A stretch of DNA of 64,000 bases, from assembly GCA_027451525.1 (NCBI GenBank), contig DAIDJF010000014.1, positions 1-64,000 on the forward strand. Direction: 5' to 3'. Under the pieces are notes generated by a model. It saw nothing but the letters and a program-made list of their open reading frames with translations, was not told where the DNA came from and made no database searches. Each line of letters opens with the position of its first letter. Position 1 is the stretch's first letter. A program made the translations under genes and the position numbers. Positions 25,831-34,550 of this stretch are shown one piece after another. Source of the stretch: Ktedonobacterales bacterium (lineage in GTDB: Bacteria; Chloroflexota; Ktedonobacteria; Ktedonobacterales; Ktedonobacteraceae).

Positions 25831-27468
25831 ATGCCCCGAAAACCTACATTCATTGATCGCATTCAGCGTTTACCCAGCAGTATTCGTTTACTCAGTCTCG
25901 GCTTGCTCATTCTGCTGATTGGCGTTAGCACATGGAGTTTGTTGGCAACACGCCATTTTACACTTGCGCTACCACAAAATAGCGCAACGCGCGGCATCTC
26001 ACTTAATGTTTCGCCGCAGCCATCACAAAGCATTCTCAAGGCTATTCAAGTGCAGGTCAATGAGCCAGTCTCACCCTACATTTTTGGCACCAACATGGGT
26101 CTTTTTGACGCCAACGACCAATTACTGACATCATTGACGGCACGCCAGCTTATGCAGCAGATTCACCCCACGATCATCCGTATGCCCGCACGTGATAGCC
26201 TGAATATCGCCACCGAAATACAGGCGGCACAGGTCATCAAGAATCTCGGTGCGGTGCCCTTGCTCGTGCTGCACGGCTCAAACGATCCCAACCAGTTACC
26301 TCTTGATCTGGCTCTCATCCGCGCAATGAATCAGGTTTTTGGTAATAATACCGTCTACTACGAATATGGCAATGAGGAGGACCTGCACGGTGTGCCCGTC
26401 GAGAGCTACACAGTCTCCTGGAATACCGTCATTCCACAGTTAGCGAAAGCCGCCCTCAACGGTCGCTTTATCGGTCCCGTCAACTATCAATACGACCACA
26501 ACTATCTGGCGACCTTCTTGCGCACGGCTAACCCACGTCCTGACGCGATTAGCTGGCACGAATATACCTGCGACGATGCTCAGCCAGCTGCGACCTGCCT
26601 CGCGCATATCGCGAATTGGACCAGCCATATTACCGATGCCCGTTTCAGTATGCAGCAAATCCTCGGCCTGACACTGCCCATCATGATTACAGAATGGAAT
26701 TATGCCCCCAATGCCTTTCCGAACGATGGTAAGAACAATGATAGCGCGTTTATGACAAACTGGACCACAAGTGCGCTACAAACGCTAGCTGCTAATCGCG
26801 TTTTTGCTTCAATGCAATACTCTTGCACGAATACCGCCATTCCACTCATTAGTCCCGCTAATCAGATGACAGCGCAGGGGAACGCGCTAGCAGCACAGTA
26901 CGAGCAGGTTATCGTCAAAGGGCAACAACCCTTACCCGTCGCGGTCGCAATGACGCCAACCACACAGGCAACACCTGCTACAGGAAGTGGTAATGGTCAT
27001 GGCGTCCAGGGACCAATCGCATTTTCCTTTGAGGATGGCGGCATTGATAACTGGAGCGCGAACGGACAGGGCATTACCAATCTGCAAAACACCTCGACAA
27101 TTGCCCTCGATGGACAACACGCGCTGCAAATCACGCTTAGCAATAACAGCACAAGCGATTTCCCGTACATCGTTGTGGATACCTCTAGCCAACCCAACGC
27201 ACCACAGGCCGGACAAACAATCAGCGCGTATCTCTATCTGGCAAGTAATTCGGTCAGCGTCAACGCGCGCATCTTTGTCGCTGACAATAACTATCACTGG
27301 CTCTTACAGGATAGTGTCCCACTTTCGCCGGGAGCCTGGACCCACCTGACGTATACCATCCCCAGTTCGCTAAACGGCAACCCGCGCCAGATTGGGATCC
27401 AGTTTAATAGCCCGACCGGAGGAAGCATTAGCACAAATGTCTACCTCGATGCTGTCGGCTGGCAATAG
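25831..27468 (+). CDS. Membrane-anchored glycoside hydrolase (clan GH-A) with C-terminal carbohydrate-binding-like domain
   Basis: This 545-residue protein has an N-terminal anchor or uncleaved signal (about residues 17-40), then a TIM barrel of clan GH-A. The acid/base Glu is in YYEYGNEED (Glu182) and the likely nucleophile is in MITEWNY (Glu288). IFGTNMGLFDAN and IIRMPARDS form the early strands as in GH39, GH44 or GH79-like enzymes. A Thr/Ala/Gly-rich linker (about 375-395) leads to a beta-sandwich of about 150 residues ending in VYLDAVGW, which looks like a carbohydrate-binding module. It would act at the cell surface. The glycan cleaved cannot be told from sequence alone. Confidence 0.82.
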   Translation: MPRKPTFIDRIQRLPSSIRLLSLGLLILLIGVSTWSLLATRHFTLALPQNSATRGISLNVSPQPSQSILKAIQVQVNEPVSPYIFGTNMGLFDANDQLLTSLTARQLMQQIHPTIIRMPARDSLNIATEIQAAQVIKNLGAVPLLVLHGSNDPNQLPLDLALIRAMNQVFGNNTVYYEYGNEEDLHGVPVESYTVSWNTVIPQLAKAALNGRFIGPVNYQYDHNYLATFLRTANPRPDAISWHEYTCDDAQPAATCLAHIANWTSHITDARFSMQQILGLTLPIMITEWNYAPNAFPNDGKNNDSAFMTNWTTSALQTLAANRVFASMQYSCTNTAIPLISPANQMTAQGNALAAQYEQVIVKGQQPLPVAVAMTPTTQATPATGSGNGHGVQGPIAFSFEDGGIDNWSANGQGITNLQNTSTIALDGQHALQITLSNNSTSDFPYIVVDTSSQPNAPQAGQTISAYLYLASNSVSVNARIFVADNNYHWLLQDSVPLSPGAWTHLTYTIPSSLNGNPRQIGIQFNSPTGGSISTNVYLDAVGWQ

Positions 27469-27580
27469 ACAGAGAGACCCATGTAGGAACATAGTCAAAG
27501 TACATTCCAACCGCTTTAGAGGAGCAAGGCGTGATGATCGTATTGAAAATTTTCATATGGACATTGGCGCACAGGGAAGA

Positions 27581-27609
27581 GGGCGTGATCAATCACGCCC
27601 CTACAATGA
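27581..27609. repeat. REP-like palindromic element, GGGCGTGA stem variant
   Basis: GGGCGTGA-TCAA-TCACGCCC followed by CTACAATGA, the reverse orientation of the TCATTGTAG-headed repeats elsewhere in the window. The stem sequence differs but pairing is kept. Confidence 0.7.
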
Positions 27610-27635
27610 AAACGTGCCATGAGCATAACAGGTGC

Positions 27636-27962
27636 TTACTCTTGTATGCGCTTGACCTCAGCCTGGAGTCCAGTTTTCTGCTGGAAACGCATGCCCAACA
27701 TCGGTTGCCAGATCAGGCGATACGCGACCTGTGACCCGGTGTAGACGAGAGCGGTATCAATCATCACCGCAATCAGAGCATCTGGCATCCCAGCCATCAG
27801 TTCGCCTGCGATAGCACTGGTGATAATACCAATAATCAATGCGGGAACAAAGGTCGCCAGAAATTTATAGCGTCCCTTCCACTCCGGCCTGAGCATGAGC
27901 ATAAATAGCGGTGGGATTACCATGCCAACCAGGAACGGGGCAGCCTCGCGCAGCAGATCCAT
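27636..27962 (-). CDS. Small membrane protein, hypothetical
   Basis: This 108-residue protein has three likely membrane helices (EAAPFLVGMVIPPLFMLML, FLATFVPALIIGIITSAI, DALIAVMIDTALVYTGSQVAY) and a basic, probably cytoplasmic tail (RFQQKTGLQAEVKRIQE). AAGGAG precedes the ATG. The length and three-helix plan are like small holin-type or phage-derived membrane proteins, but there is no other phage gene beside it. No family assigned. Confidence 0.65.
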   Translation of the reverse strand: MDLLREAAPFLVGMVIPPLFMLMLRPEWKGRYKFLATFVPALIIGIITSAIAGELMAGMPDALIAVMIDTALVYTGSQVAYRLIWQPMLGMRFQQKTGLQAEVKRIQE

Positions 27963-28096
27963 CTTCTGTTCTCCTTGACTAGATGCGTAAACGCTACGAA
28001 CGCATTTCGCAGCAATAAAACGGAACTACTCAAAGAATACCAGGAAGCAGAGAGAGATACAAGTGGGCAAGCCTCTCTCTGCCTCTATCTTTTCTG

Positions 28097-28471
28097 CTAT
28101 ACAATCGGCACTATCACAAAACGACCGTAGACAACAAAAATGGAGAGCACTAAGATCGCAATACTAAAGCCAATCTGGGAGTATTCCTTGCGCATAATAT
28201 GGAAAATGACCGCGCCCACCATCACTATCGCCAATCCAATAGCCGCGACGCCTGTAAGCCAGGGCAGAATGTGTGTCAAAGCCGGAAGAATGAGTCCGAT
28301 TGCGCCCAACAACTCGCTAACGCCGATAAAACGCGTGAACGCGGGGGGAAAATCTTTCACCCATGCCAATCGCTTGGCGACCATATCCAATGGTTGAAAA
28401 GTTTTTGGGAAACCCGCCAGGATAAACATAATAGCAAGCAGAGCTTGCACAACCCAAAGCGCAATATTCAT
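28097..28471 (-). CDS. DoxX-family membrane protein
   Basis: This 124-residue protein has four membrane helices and the DoxX-type opening LLAIMFILAGFPKTFQPLDMVAKRL, with the GVSELLGAIGLILP segment that marks the second helix region of this family. AGGAG precedes the ATG. It is divergent from the TetR-type regulator gene at 28630, with 158 bases between the two starts and a palindrome in that gap. DoxX proteins are linked to oxidative-stress or redox functions in some bacteria, but this branch has no defined reaction. Confidence 0.88.
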   Translation of the reverse strand: MNIALWVVQALLAIMFILAGFPKTFQPLDMVAKRLAWVKDFPPAFTRFIGVSELLGAIGLILPALTHILPWLTGVAAIGLAIVMVGAVIFHIMRKEYSQIGFSIAILVLSIFVVYGRFVIVPIV

Positions 28472-28508
28472 GGTTTCTCTCCTCTAGATGAATAGTTTCT
28501 AGCGGATG

Positions 28509-28537
28509 TTGCTTAATCAACATCTGTCGTTTATAAT
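28509..28537 (+). promoter_or_regulatory. Promoter of the TetR-type regulator gene
   Basis: TTGCTT (28509-28514) and TATAAT (28532-28537) are separated by 17 bases. The palindrome 28538-28553 starts right after the -10, so the regulator probably shuts off its own promoter. Confidence 0.6.
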
Positions 28538-28553
28538 ACTACTGTATAGTAGT
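28538..28553. promoter_or_regulatory. Candidate TetR-family operator
   Basis: ACTACT-GTAT-AGTAGT is an inverted repeat with 6-bp arms covering the transcription start of the regulator gene in the divergent DoxX-TetR region. Size and position fit a TetR dimer site. Confidence 0.55.
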
Positions 28554-28629
28554 GCTAAGTTCAATAAACAAGCAGACTTTTTTGTTGGGTAAACAACAAA
28601 AACGTGTTTTTGTCTGGAAAGAGCATCAC

Positions 28630-29238
28630 ATGACAACGTCGACAAAGAGCGTTGATCCGCGTGTGCGCCGTACACGCCAACTCCTCCAACAGGCCATTAT
28701 GGAACTCCTTGAGGAAAAGGGCTTTTCATCTATGACCATTCAAGATATTACAGAGCGTGCCACCGTTAACCGCGCAACCTTCTATGCCCACTTTGAGGAT
28801 AAGTACGCACTTATGGATTCGATCATACGGGAACAGTTTCAGCTGAATGTCACCAACAAACTTCCCAATACATTGCACTGGAACACCAGCACGTTGCGCA
28901 CCTTAATCCAGGGCGTTTTCGACTTTCTCACCGAGATTCATAGCCACCAATGCCATTCAAACTCAACCAAAGATCAATTCGAGCCAATGCTAGATCGCGC
29001 CGTACAACAGGAATTGTACACACTACTCTTAAGCAGGCTCAAACAGGTTGGAGTGAGTACAGGACGCCCCGTGCCAGCAGAAACCACTGCAGAGGTTATT
29101 AGTTGGGCAATTTTTGGAGCAGCCTCACGCTGGAGTCGTCAAGAGAACAGGTTCTCAACCGAACAAATGGTAAGCCATGTGCTCACCATTATTACAGAAG
29201 GCATTATGCGCCTCTCACCCTCCTTGTTGAAAGATTAG
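28630..29238 (+). CDS. TetR/AcrR-family transcriptional regulator
   Basis: This 202-residue repressor-type protein has the N-terminal helix-turn-helix domain RTRQLLQQAIMELLEEKGFSSMTIQDITERATVNRATFYAHFEDKYALMD, about residues 15-65, in which the last part is the family signature. The C-terminal helical domain is the ligand pocket and resembles the TetR_C group seen with YxaF or DhaS-like proteins. The start MTTSTKS is preferred to a start 78 bases earlier because of a GGAAAG site. It probably controls itself and the divergent DoxX gene through the palindrome at 28538-28553. Its stop overlaps the stop of the convergent hydrolase gene. Confidence 0.92.
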   Translation: MTTSTKSVDPRVRRTRQLLQQAIMELLEEKGFSSMTIQDITERATVNRATFYAHFEDKYALMDSIIREQFQLNVTNKLPNTLHWNTSTLRTLIQGVFDFLTEIHSHQCHSNSTKDQFEPMLDRAVQQELYTLLLSRLKQVGVSTGRPVPAETTAEVISWAIFGAASRWSRQENRFSTEQMVSHVLTIITEGIMRLSPSLLKD

Positions 29239-30275
29239 CCCCGGTGGAGCGCGGGTAGCATACTCCCTAAATGTCGCGCAAGGAAGCGATACAGAGCTGT
29301 GTTATAACGGTGTGGGTCCTGTCCATACGATCCGCAATGGGCCTGACAGGTCACGAAACAGGTCTCGACGGGAATCCCGTTTGCACTGGCAATCGTCGCT
29401 AGCGCATGGGCATGCGCCAGCGGTACAATCTCATCACCCGTCGCATGCATAAGGAGCAATGGTGTCCGATGTCGCTTTTGCCGGAGGCGAGCGGTGCGGC
29501 GATGCCCATAACGCAACGTATGATCGGGGCGCGCAAGCAAGGAATACCCGGCAAACAGGCGAAAGATGCCAGCACCTAACATCAATACAAGATAGGCAAA
29601 GGCGGGCGTTAACCACTCTAACAGAGGAACACGGATAGGCAAACGCTTGATGACGTGCATGATCTCGGAACAGATCGAACGCAATATAACGTGATCAGCA
29701 CGCGCATAAGGACTATCGGCAATGATCGCGGCAACGTCGGGAGCGGGTGGCATGAGCAGGGCAACAGCAGCACCCATAGAGAAACCGTGAATAATGAGCG
29801 CACCAGACAGCGTTTCCTGCTGCTGGCGCGCAAGCTGAATGGCAGCCTCTAAATCCTGTACCTCCGCGCACCCCGCACTGATCCGCGCGCGCGCACTCTC
29901 GCCATGCCCACGAAAATCAAAAAGTAGCACGTTATAGCCACGCGCATATTGCAAAGCGGCGACAGGGCGCAGACGCTCACGTGAGATACGGTAGCCATGA
30001 CAGAGAATAATCGTTGGCGCGGGTTGAGTCTGCGCCCAAAAATCCGCGCAGAGTTGCGTGCCATCAGCGGCAGCGAACTGGAGAACGCGCTGAAAATCCA
30101 GCGGTGGCTCCGGCGTTGTCACGGGCAAGCCCCAGTCAAAAACATCGTTGAGCGGCATGTGAGAACGCGAAAAGACATGTAGAAAATAGCCTGTTGCTCC
30201 CAGCAAGCCACATGCCAGCAACACTACAAATCCACTGACGATAGCTAGCACAATGGATAGCCAGAGATGAAGCAT
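29235..30275 (-). CDS. Membrane-anchored alpha/beta hydrolase
   Basis: This 346-residue protein has an N-terminal membrane helix (LSIVLAIVSGFVVLLACGLLG), then an alpha/beta-hydrolase domain. The oxyanion strand is TIILCHGYRISRERL, the nucleophile elbow is IIHGFSMGAAVAL, the acid is in LLLMHATGDEIVPLAHA, and the His is probably in CQAHCGSYGQDPHRYN. A hydrophobic insertion (about 225-255, FAYLVLMLGAGIFRLFAGYSLL) suggests a membrane-associated cap. It is most like the COG1073-type lipase/esterase group. Substrate unknown. The gene is single and convergent with the TetR gene. Confidence 0.88.
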   Translation of the reverse strand: MLHLWLSIVLAIVSGFVVLLACGLLGATGYFLHVFSRSHMPLNDVFDWGLPVTTPEPPLDFQRVLQFAAADGTQLCADFWAQTQPAPTIILCHGYRISRERLRPVAALQYARGYNVLLFDFRGHGESARARISAGCAEVQDLEAAIQLARQQQETLSGALIIHGFSMGAAVALLMPPAPDVAAIIADSPYARADHVILRSICSEIMHVIKRLPIRVPLLEWLTPAFAYLVLMLGAGIFRLFAGYSLLARPDHTLRYGHRRTARLRQKRHRTPLLLMHATGDEIVPLAHAHALATIASANGIPVETCFVTCQAHCGSYGQDPHRYNTALYRFLARHLGSMLPALHRG

Positions 30276-30368
30276 ATAATCGTTCCCTTCCGCGCATGTT
30301 GCTGAGACTTTATTACTCAGTACGTTTCAGGGAATAGTTCTATCACAACAATGGGACGTTTGTCCGCA

Positions 30369-30416
30369 GACAAAAGAGGCAGAAACAACACACGGGCCGT
30401 TTCTGCCTCTTTTGTC
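30369..30416. terminator. Terminator at the end of the eCIS operon
   Basis: GACAAAAGAGGCAGAAAC (30369-30386) and its exact reverse complement (30399-30416) form an 18-bp stem with a 12-base loop, 10 bases after the kinase stop codon. The distal arm contains TCTTTTGTC, so the end is U-rich. Confidence 0.7.
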
Positions 30417-30425
30417 TACTGTGAT

Positions 30426-33400
30426 CTACCGTTGCACAACGACGACATTAAACGATGCCCCTTGTGGAATGGGTGTCTGGTCCTCATTGACGATCTCCCA
30501 GTTCTGCCCATTAAAGGCGACTCCAACGGGGTGATTGTTATACACGCCAGTCGCGCTCCCCCCCGGATTCCAGAACTGCGTCACAATAATAATCGCTTTC
30601 GGATCATTATTGATCAGCGGATTATCGATAACGGTTGCGCCATTGGTCATGTTTGCTGTTGCAGCCGTCTGCACAAAGTTAGAATTGCTCGGATTGAGCA
30701 GATGCACATTGAAAGACGCCTGCGGAGGCATTGCTGTGCCATCCTCATTGAAGATAACCCACTGACCATTATTGAAGGCGACGCCGATAGGATGGGGATT
30801 GAAGACACCACCCTGTCCACCTGGGTTCCAGATTTGCGTCACCACCAATATCAGATTACCCTGATTATTGACGAGCGGATTATTAATTGCCGTTCCACTA
30901 CCAGAAATATTCGCAGTTGTTGCCTGCTGAATAAATGAATGCTGCAAGACGGTGGGGATCCAGACATTGAATGAAGCCTGTTGCGTCATCGTCATCGCGT
31001 CTTCATTAAAGATCGCCCAGTTGCTGTTATTAAACCAGATGCCAACGGGATGGGGATTGAGGACCTGTCCGTTGCTGCCTTGCGGCGTCGCGTTTTGCGT
31101 GATAAACACGCCTGCATTCGCATTATTATTAATGAGCGTATTATTGATGACGGTAAAATTCTTGTTGCTATTTACTGTCGTAGCCTGTGTTACAAAGGCA
31201 TGTGTTGTCGAGGCCGTTGTAGTTCCAGTGGTGGTTCCCGCCTGCATCGTTGGCAAGGCAACGGTCGGAGCCGCCGGCGGCGTGACAGCCATCGGCGGCA
31301 CAGAATTTGAGGGTGGGGTCGTCTGTATAATTGTGCCCGTTCCAGTTTGCCCCGTTTGTAAAGTCTGTCCCGTTGTCGTGGTGGGCTGGTGCGATAGCAC
31401 AGCATAGGCAGAGCCACCAATGATTGCCAGAACGAGTAGCACCGACACCAAGGTGAGCACCCAGGGCGGAATGAGGGCCTTATTGACAAACTCAGCGTTT
31501 GTGGTCAGCGCATTATTACCCGCAAACGCACTGCTACTGTTGCCTGGAACCGTTGTATTGCCCATATTGACACGCGATTGAACCTGAAATCGCTGGTTCT
31601 GGTCACGTCCAAAGATGCGGCGATTGGTTGAGATTGCGAGCGGGATTCTCACCTCGTTACCCGGTTCAAGGGCAAGTGCCTCCTCACGGAAGGCATAATG
31701 TATCTTTTGCTCGTCATCCTCACCATGTAACTCATAACGAGCGGGTGCATTGCCATTATTCGCGAGCGTCACCGTATATTTTGCCCGTCCACGTCCGCTT
31801 GCCCGACGCGGTTCAATCTTGATGCCATCATCTTTAAAAGGTAACACGGTCCAACGTGCTTGTGCAGTACCAGACTCGCTTGGTTTTTCGCGTGAGCGCG
31901 CGCGGATGACGACAGGATACTCTTGGGCGCGGCTTTCTGGCGTGCGCGCAACATTGACTGAGAGATCAACAGTTTCCTGCATACCAGGATTCAACTGAAT
32001 CTCAGAGCCAGGAGTGCGCACCCATTCCTTTGGCACGCCTTCAACGGTAACGGCCAGCCAATCTACCAGCACACCAAGATTTGTCAGCATCACGCGCACG
32101 TTCGCAGGTTGTCCCGGCACAATCGTCAGATTAGAAGGCTCAGCGCGTATACCAATTCGCGTGTTGCCGCTTCCAACCGCAGCGGTTCCACTCACACTTG
32201 CCTGCGGGAAACGCTGCTCCGTGACATTCGCAGCATAATTAACGCTTGGCGGCAAATTCGAGGGCACAATCGGCTGGGCCACCGTGGCGTCGGTTGCGGC
32301 TCCTTCCAGGCGTAGCCAGAAAGGTCCCAGATGGACATTCTGCCGTTCCTGCCAGGGATAGCTTATCTGCGGTTGCAGTTTTACGCCTTCCAAAAGCGTG
32401 CCATTGCTCGACCCCAGGTCTTTAATCGTTACCTGTTGTCCATCCCACTGCACCTCCAGGTGTTGACGCGAGACCTCGCCCGACTGCAAGGTGATTGGAT
32501 TTCCGGGCTGACGACCCACAATAATGCTCCTATTTGTCATCTCAACGACCTGGAGCGTCTGCCCACTTTTATCAAGCACGCGCACACGCGGTACGGAGGA
32601 ATAGCCCTGTAAAGTGGCAACGATAGGCGTGGGCGTCTCATTGCCCAGGCTGGCAGGGCGCAACTCAGTTTTATTGCGCGCTCGCTCATCGACTTCAGTC
32701 GGTGCGGACGGACTAACACGCGCGCTCTGCACTACTGTGCTACCAATGACACGCTGAAGATCGCGTGCCAACTCGCTGCCCGTCTGATAGCGATCTTCGG
32801 GCTTTTTAGCCAGGCAGCGAAGAATAATTGCCTCCAGGTCGGGCGAAATATCGGAACGAATCTGACGCGGCGAAGGCGGTTCAGCCTGTGTGTGCTTGCG
32901 TAAGGCATCATCAAAACTCTCGATTTGGAAAGGCAGATAGCCTGTAGCAACCTCGTAGAGCACCACACCTAGCGAATAAAGATCACCGCGCCCATCGACC
33001 TTCCAACCCAGACATTGTTCAGGCGACATGTAGGCCAGCGTGCCCATTGGCGCACCCGTCGCAGTCAGTCCACTGCCTTCAGCAAGACGAGCCAGACCAA
33101 AATCGCTAATTTTTAGTTGATAGAGTTCAGGCGTCACACCGGGTGCGCTTGTCCGCATGAGCAGCATGTTATCGGGTTTTACATCGCGATGCACTACCCC
33201 AAGCGCGTGGGCCGCCGCAAGACCTTCTGCCGCTTGCCGCACCAGTTCCAGATCGAGCGGCAGTGGGCGCGGTGACCTGTTAGCACGCTTATAGAGCAAA
33301 CTGCGCAACGAGCCATCAGGCACAAGCTCCATCACCAGATAAAGCTGACCCTCTTGCTCGCCAAATTCGTAGATATCGACAATATTGGCGTGCTTCAGGG

Positions 33401-33602
33401 CAGCAGCGGAACGGGCCTCTTGCAAAAAGCGTTCGCGAAAGGTTGCTCTAGCGGCAAGATGTGGTCGCATTACTTTGATCGCGGCTGGTCGGTTGAGGTA
33501 AATGTGAACACCACGAAAAACCTGTCCCATTCCTCCTGCATCTAAAAGCGACTCGATGCGATATTGACCAAGCGTCTGTCCAACGAAATCCGACATACTC
33601 AT
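30426..33602 (-). CDS. Transmembrane Ser/Thr protein kinase with FHA domain and triple extracellular repeat
   Basis: This 1058-residue kinase is the last gene of the injection-system operon. Kinase domain: residues about 14-285, with GGMG loop, Lys43, HRDVKPDN (Asp140) and DFG (167-169), all intact. FHA domain: about 340-430 (GRQPGNPITLQSGEVSRQHLEV, then LGSSNGT). Two immunoglobulin-like domains follow (about 480-680). A membrane helix at 712-736 separates these from an outer part with three similar repeats of about 85-90 residues, each with NNPLIN, WNPGG, HPIGVAFNN and IFNEDGT-like motifs (DUF7452-like). Its ATG overlaps the upstream TGA. It can bind phosphothreonine and phosphorylate proteins inside, and its outer repeats may sense or bind something outside. 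Confidence 0.93.
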   Translation of the reverse strand: MSMSDFVGQTLGQYRIESLLDAGGMGQVFRGVHIYLNRPAAIKVMRPHLAARATFRERFLQEARSAAALKHANIVDIYEFGEQEGQLYLVMELVPDGSLRSLLYKRANRSPRPLPLDLELVRQAAEGLAAAHALGVVHRDVKPDNMLLMRTSAPGVTPELYQLKISDFGLARLAEGSGLTATGAPMGTLAYMSPEQCLGWKVDGRGDLYSLGVVLYEVATGYLPFQIESFDDALRKHTQAEPPSPRQIRSDISPDLEAIILRCLAKKPEDRYQTGSELARDLQRVIGSTVVQSARVSPSAPTEVDERARNKTELRPASLGNETPTPIVATLQGYSSVPRVRVLDKSGQTLQVVEMTNRSIIVGRQPGNPITLQSGEVSRQHLEVQWDGQQVTIKDLGSSNGTLLEGVKLQPQISYPWQERQNVHLGPFWLRLEGAATDATVAQPIVPSNLPPSVNYAANVTEQRFPQASVSGTAAVGSGNTRIGIRAEPSNLTIVPGQPANVRVMLTNLGVLVDWLAVTVEGVPKEWVRTPGSEIQLNPGMQETVDLSVNVARTPESRAQEYPVVIRARSREKPSESGTAQARWTVLPFKDDGIKIEPRRASGRGRAKYTVTLANNGNAPARYELHGEDDEQKIHYAFREEALALEPGNEVRIPLAISTNRRIFGRDQNQRFQVQSRVNMGNTTVPGNSSSAFAGNNALTTNAEFVNKALIPPWVLTLVSVLLVLAIIGGSAYAVLSHQPTTTTGQTLQTGQTGTGTIIQTTPPSNSVPPMAVTPPAAPTVALPTMQAGTTTGTTTASTTHAFVTQATTVNSNKNFTVINNTLINNNANAGVFITQNATPQGSNGQVLNPHPVGIWFNNSNWAIFNEDAMTMTQQASFNVWIPTVLQHSFIQQATTANISGSGTAINNPLVNNQGNLILVVTQIWNPGGQGGVFNPHPIGVAFNNGQWVIFNEDGTAMPPQASFNVHLLNPSNSNFVQTAATANMTNGATVIDNPLINNDPKAIIIVTQFWNPGGSATGVYNNHPVGVAFNGQNWEIVNEDQTPIPQGASFNVVVVQR

Positions 33603-34549
33603 GCGTTGACCTCCAAGATGTACCCAGCATGTGCTGGTTTGTGTATTTTGATCAATTCCTCGATCAGTTCTTTATCTATCGCGCCACTAGATGCATCCGA
33701 CGGTAACGTGATACGAATACGAAACACAAACGGTTCTAATGGGTTTTCTATAATAACAGGCGTTATTCCAGTACAAACCTCGATCATACGTACCAGACCA
33801 TAGCGCGTTCCACGCCAGCGATACAGATCCATGGCCTGCGCTAGCAAGCGTCGCTGCCGGATTTCGGGCCAGTGTGGGTTCAGACTCAAGCCCAGCCAAC
33901 TAGCGAGCCAGGGCAGAAATGAGACAGGGCAGGTACGCGGATCGAAGTACATCTCAATATGATCTTGCCGCTGCTCCAACGGCTCCCAGATATCCTCAAA
34001 AATATGCAGGAAGCGTTGCAGAAAATCGTCATCCTGATAAATATCCGGCAAATGATGGTTATAGACACTCTTCTCCCCAAGCACAAGCGGTCTACGTGCA
34101 GGCTTGTGCGCGCGTGGTACAGCGGGTGGCACAGCTTTCATGACGGCGGTTGGTTCCGGCTGCACGCCAGGCACGGGCACAGGGACTTGTTTCCCTTCAT
34201 CACGCTCACCGACCATGTCAGAGGGCAGTTGTTGAGAGGTACGAGCCGCCTGATAGGTCAGCAGATACGGGCCAATGCGGATACTCATACCGTCTGTCAT
34301 GAGACGCGGCTGATTCGTGGGGATGCGATCAACATCAAGAAACGAGCCGTTAGAACTGCCCAGATCAGTGAAGACTGGTCCCTGGGGTTGCACGCGAATC
34401 TCGGCATGGGCACGCGATACCAGTGGATGTTGTAGGGAAAGGTCCATCTCTGGAGCGCGTCCAATCGTCAGCACTGTCTGAGTCAGTGGGATCGTCTGGA
34501 TGACATTGCCTTCTAATTGTACGATGATTTGTCCTGTTTCAGTCTGCAC
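33599..34549 (-). CDS. FHA domain fused to phage tail protein I-like baseplate component
   Basis: This 316-residue protein has an N-terminal FHA domain (about 1-105: LTIGRAPEMDLSLQHPLVSRAHAEI and LGSSNGSFLDVDRI hold the phosphopeptide-binding Arg, Ser and Asn), a disordered Pro/Val-rich linker (about 110-160), and a C-terminal tail-protein domain (about 165-316: LPDIYQDDDFLQRFLHIFEDIWEPLEQR, LPWLASWLGLSL, RWRGTRYGLVRMIEVCTG) matching the P2-I/Cis12 type of baseplate proteins. The start is a GTG one base after the baseplate J stop. The fusion would let a phosphothreonine partner dock on the baseplate. It overlaps the kinase gene by four bases, which links both functions. Confidence 0.9.
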   Translation of the reverse strand: MQTETGQIIVQLEGNVIQTIPLTQTVLTIGRAPEMDLSLQHPLVSRAHAEIRVQPQGPVFTDLGSSNGSFLDVDRIPTNQPRLMTDGMSIRIGPYLLTYQAARTSQQLPSDMVGERDEGKQVPVPVPGVQPEPTAVMKAVPPAVPRAHKPARRPLVLGEKSVYNHHLPDIYQDDDFLQRFLHIFEDIWEPLEQRQDHIEMYFDPRTCPVSFLPWLASWLGLSLNPHWPEIRQRRLLAQAMDLYRWRGTRYGLVRMIEVCTGITPVIIENPLEPFVFRIRITLPSDASSGAIDKELIEELIKIHKPAHAGYILEVNA

Positions 34550-34550
34550 T

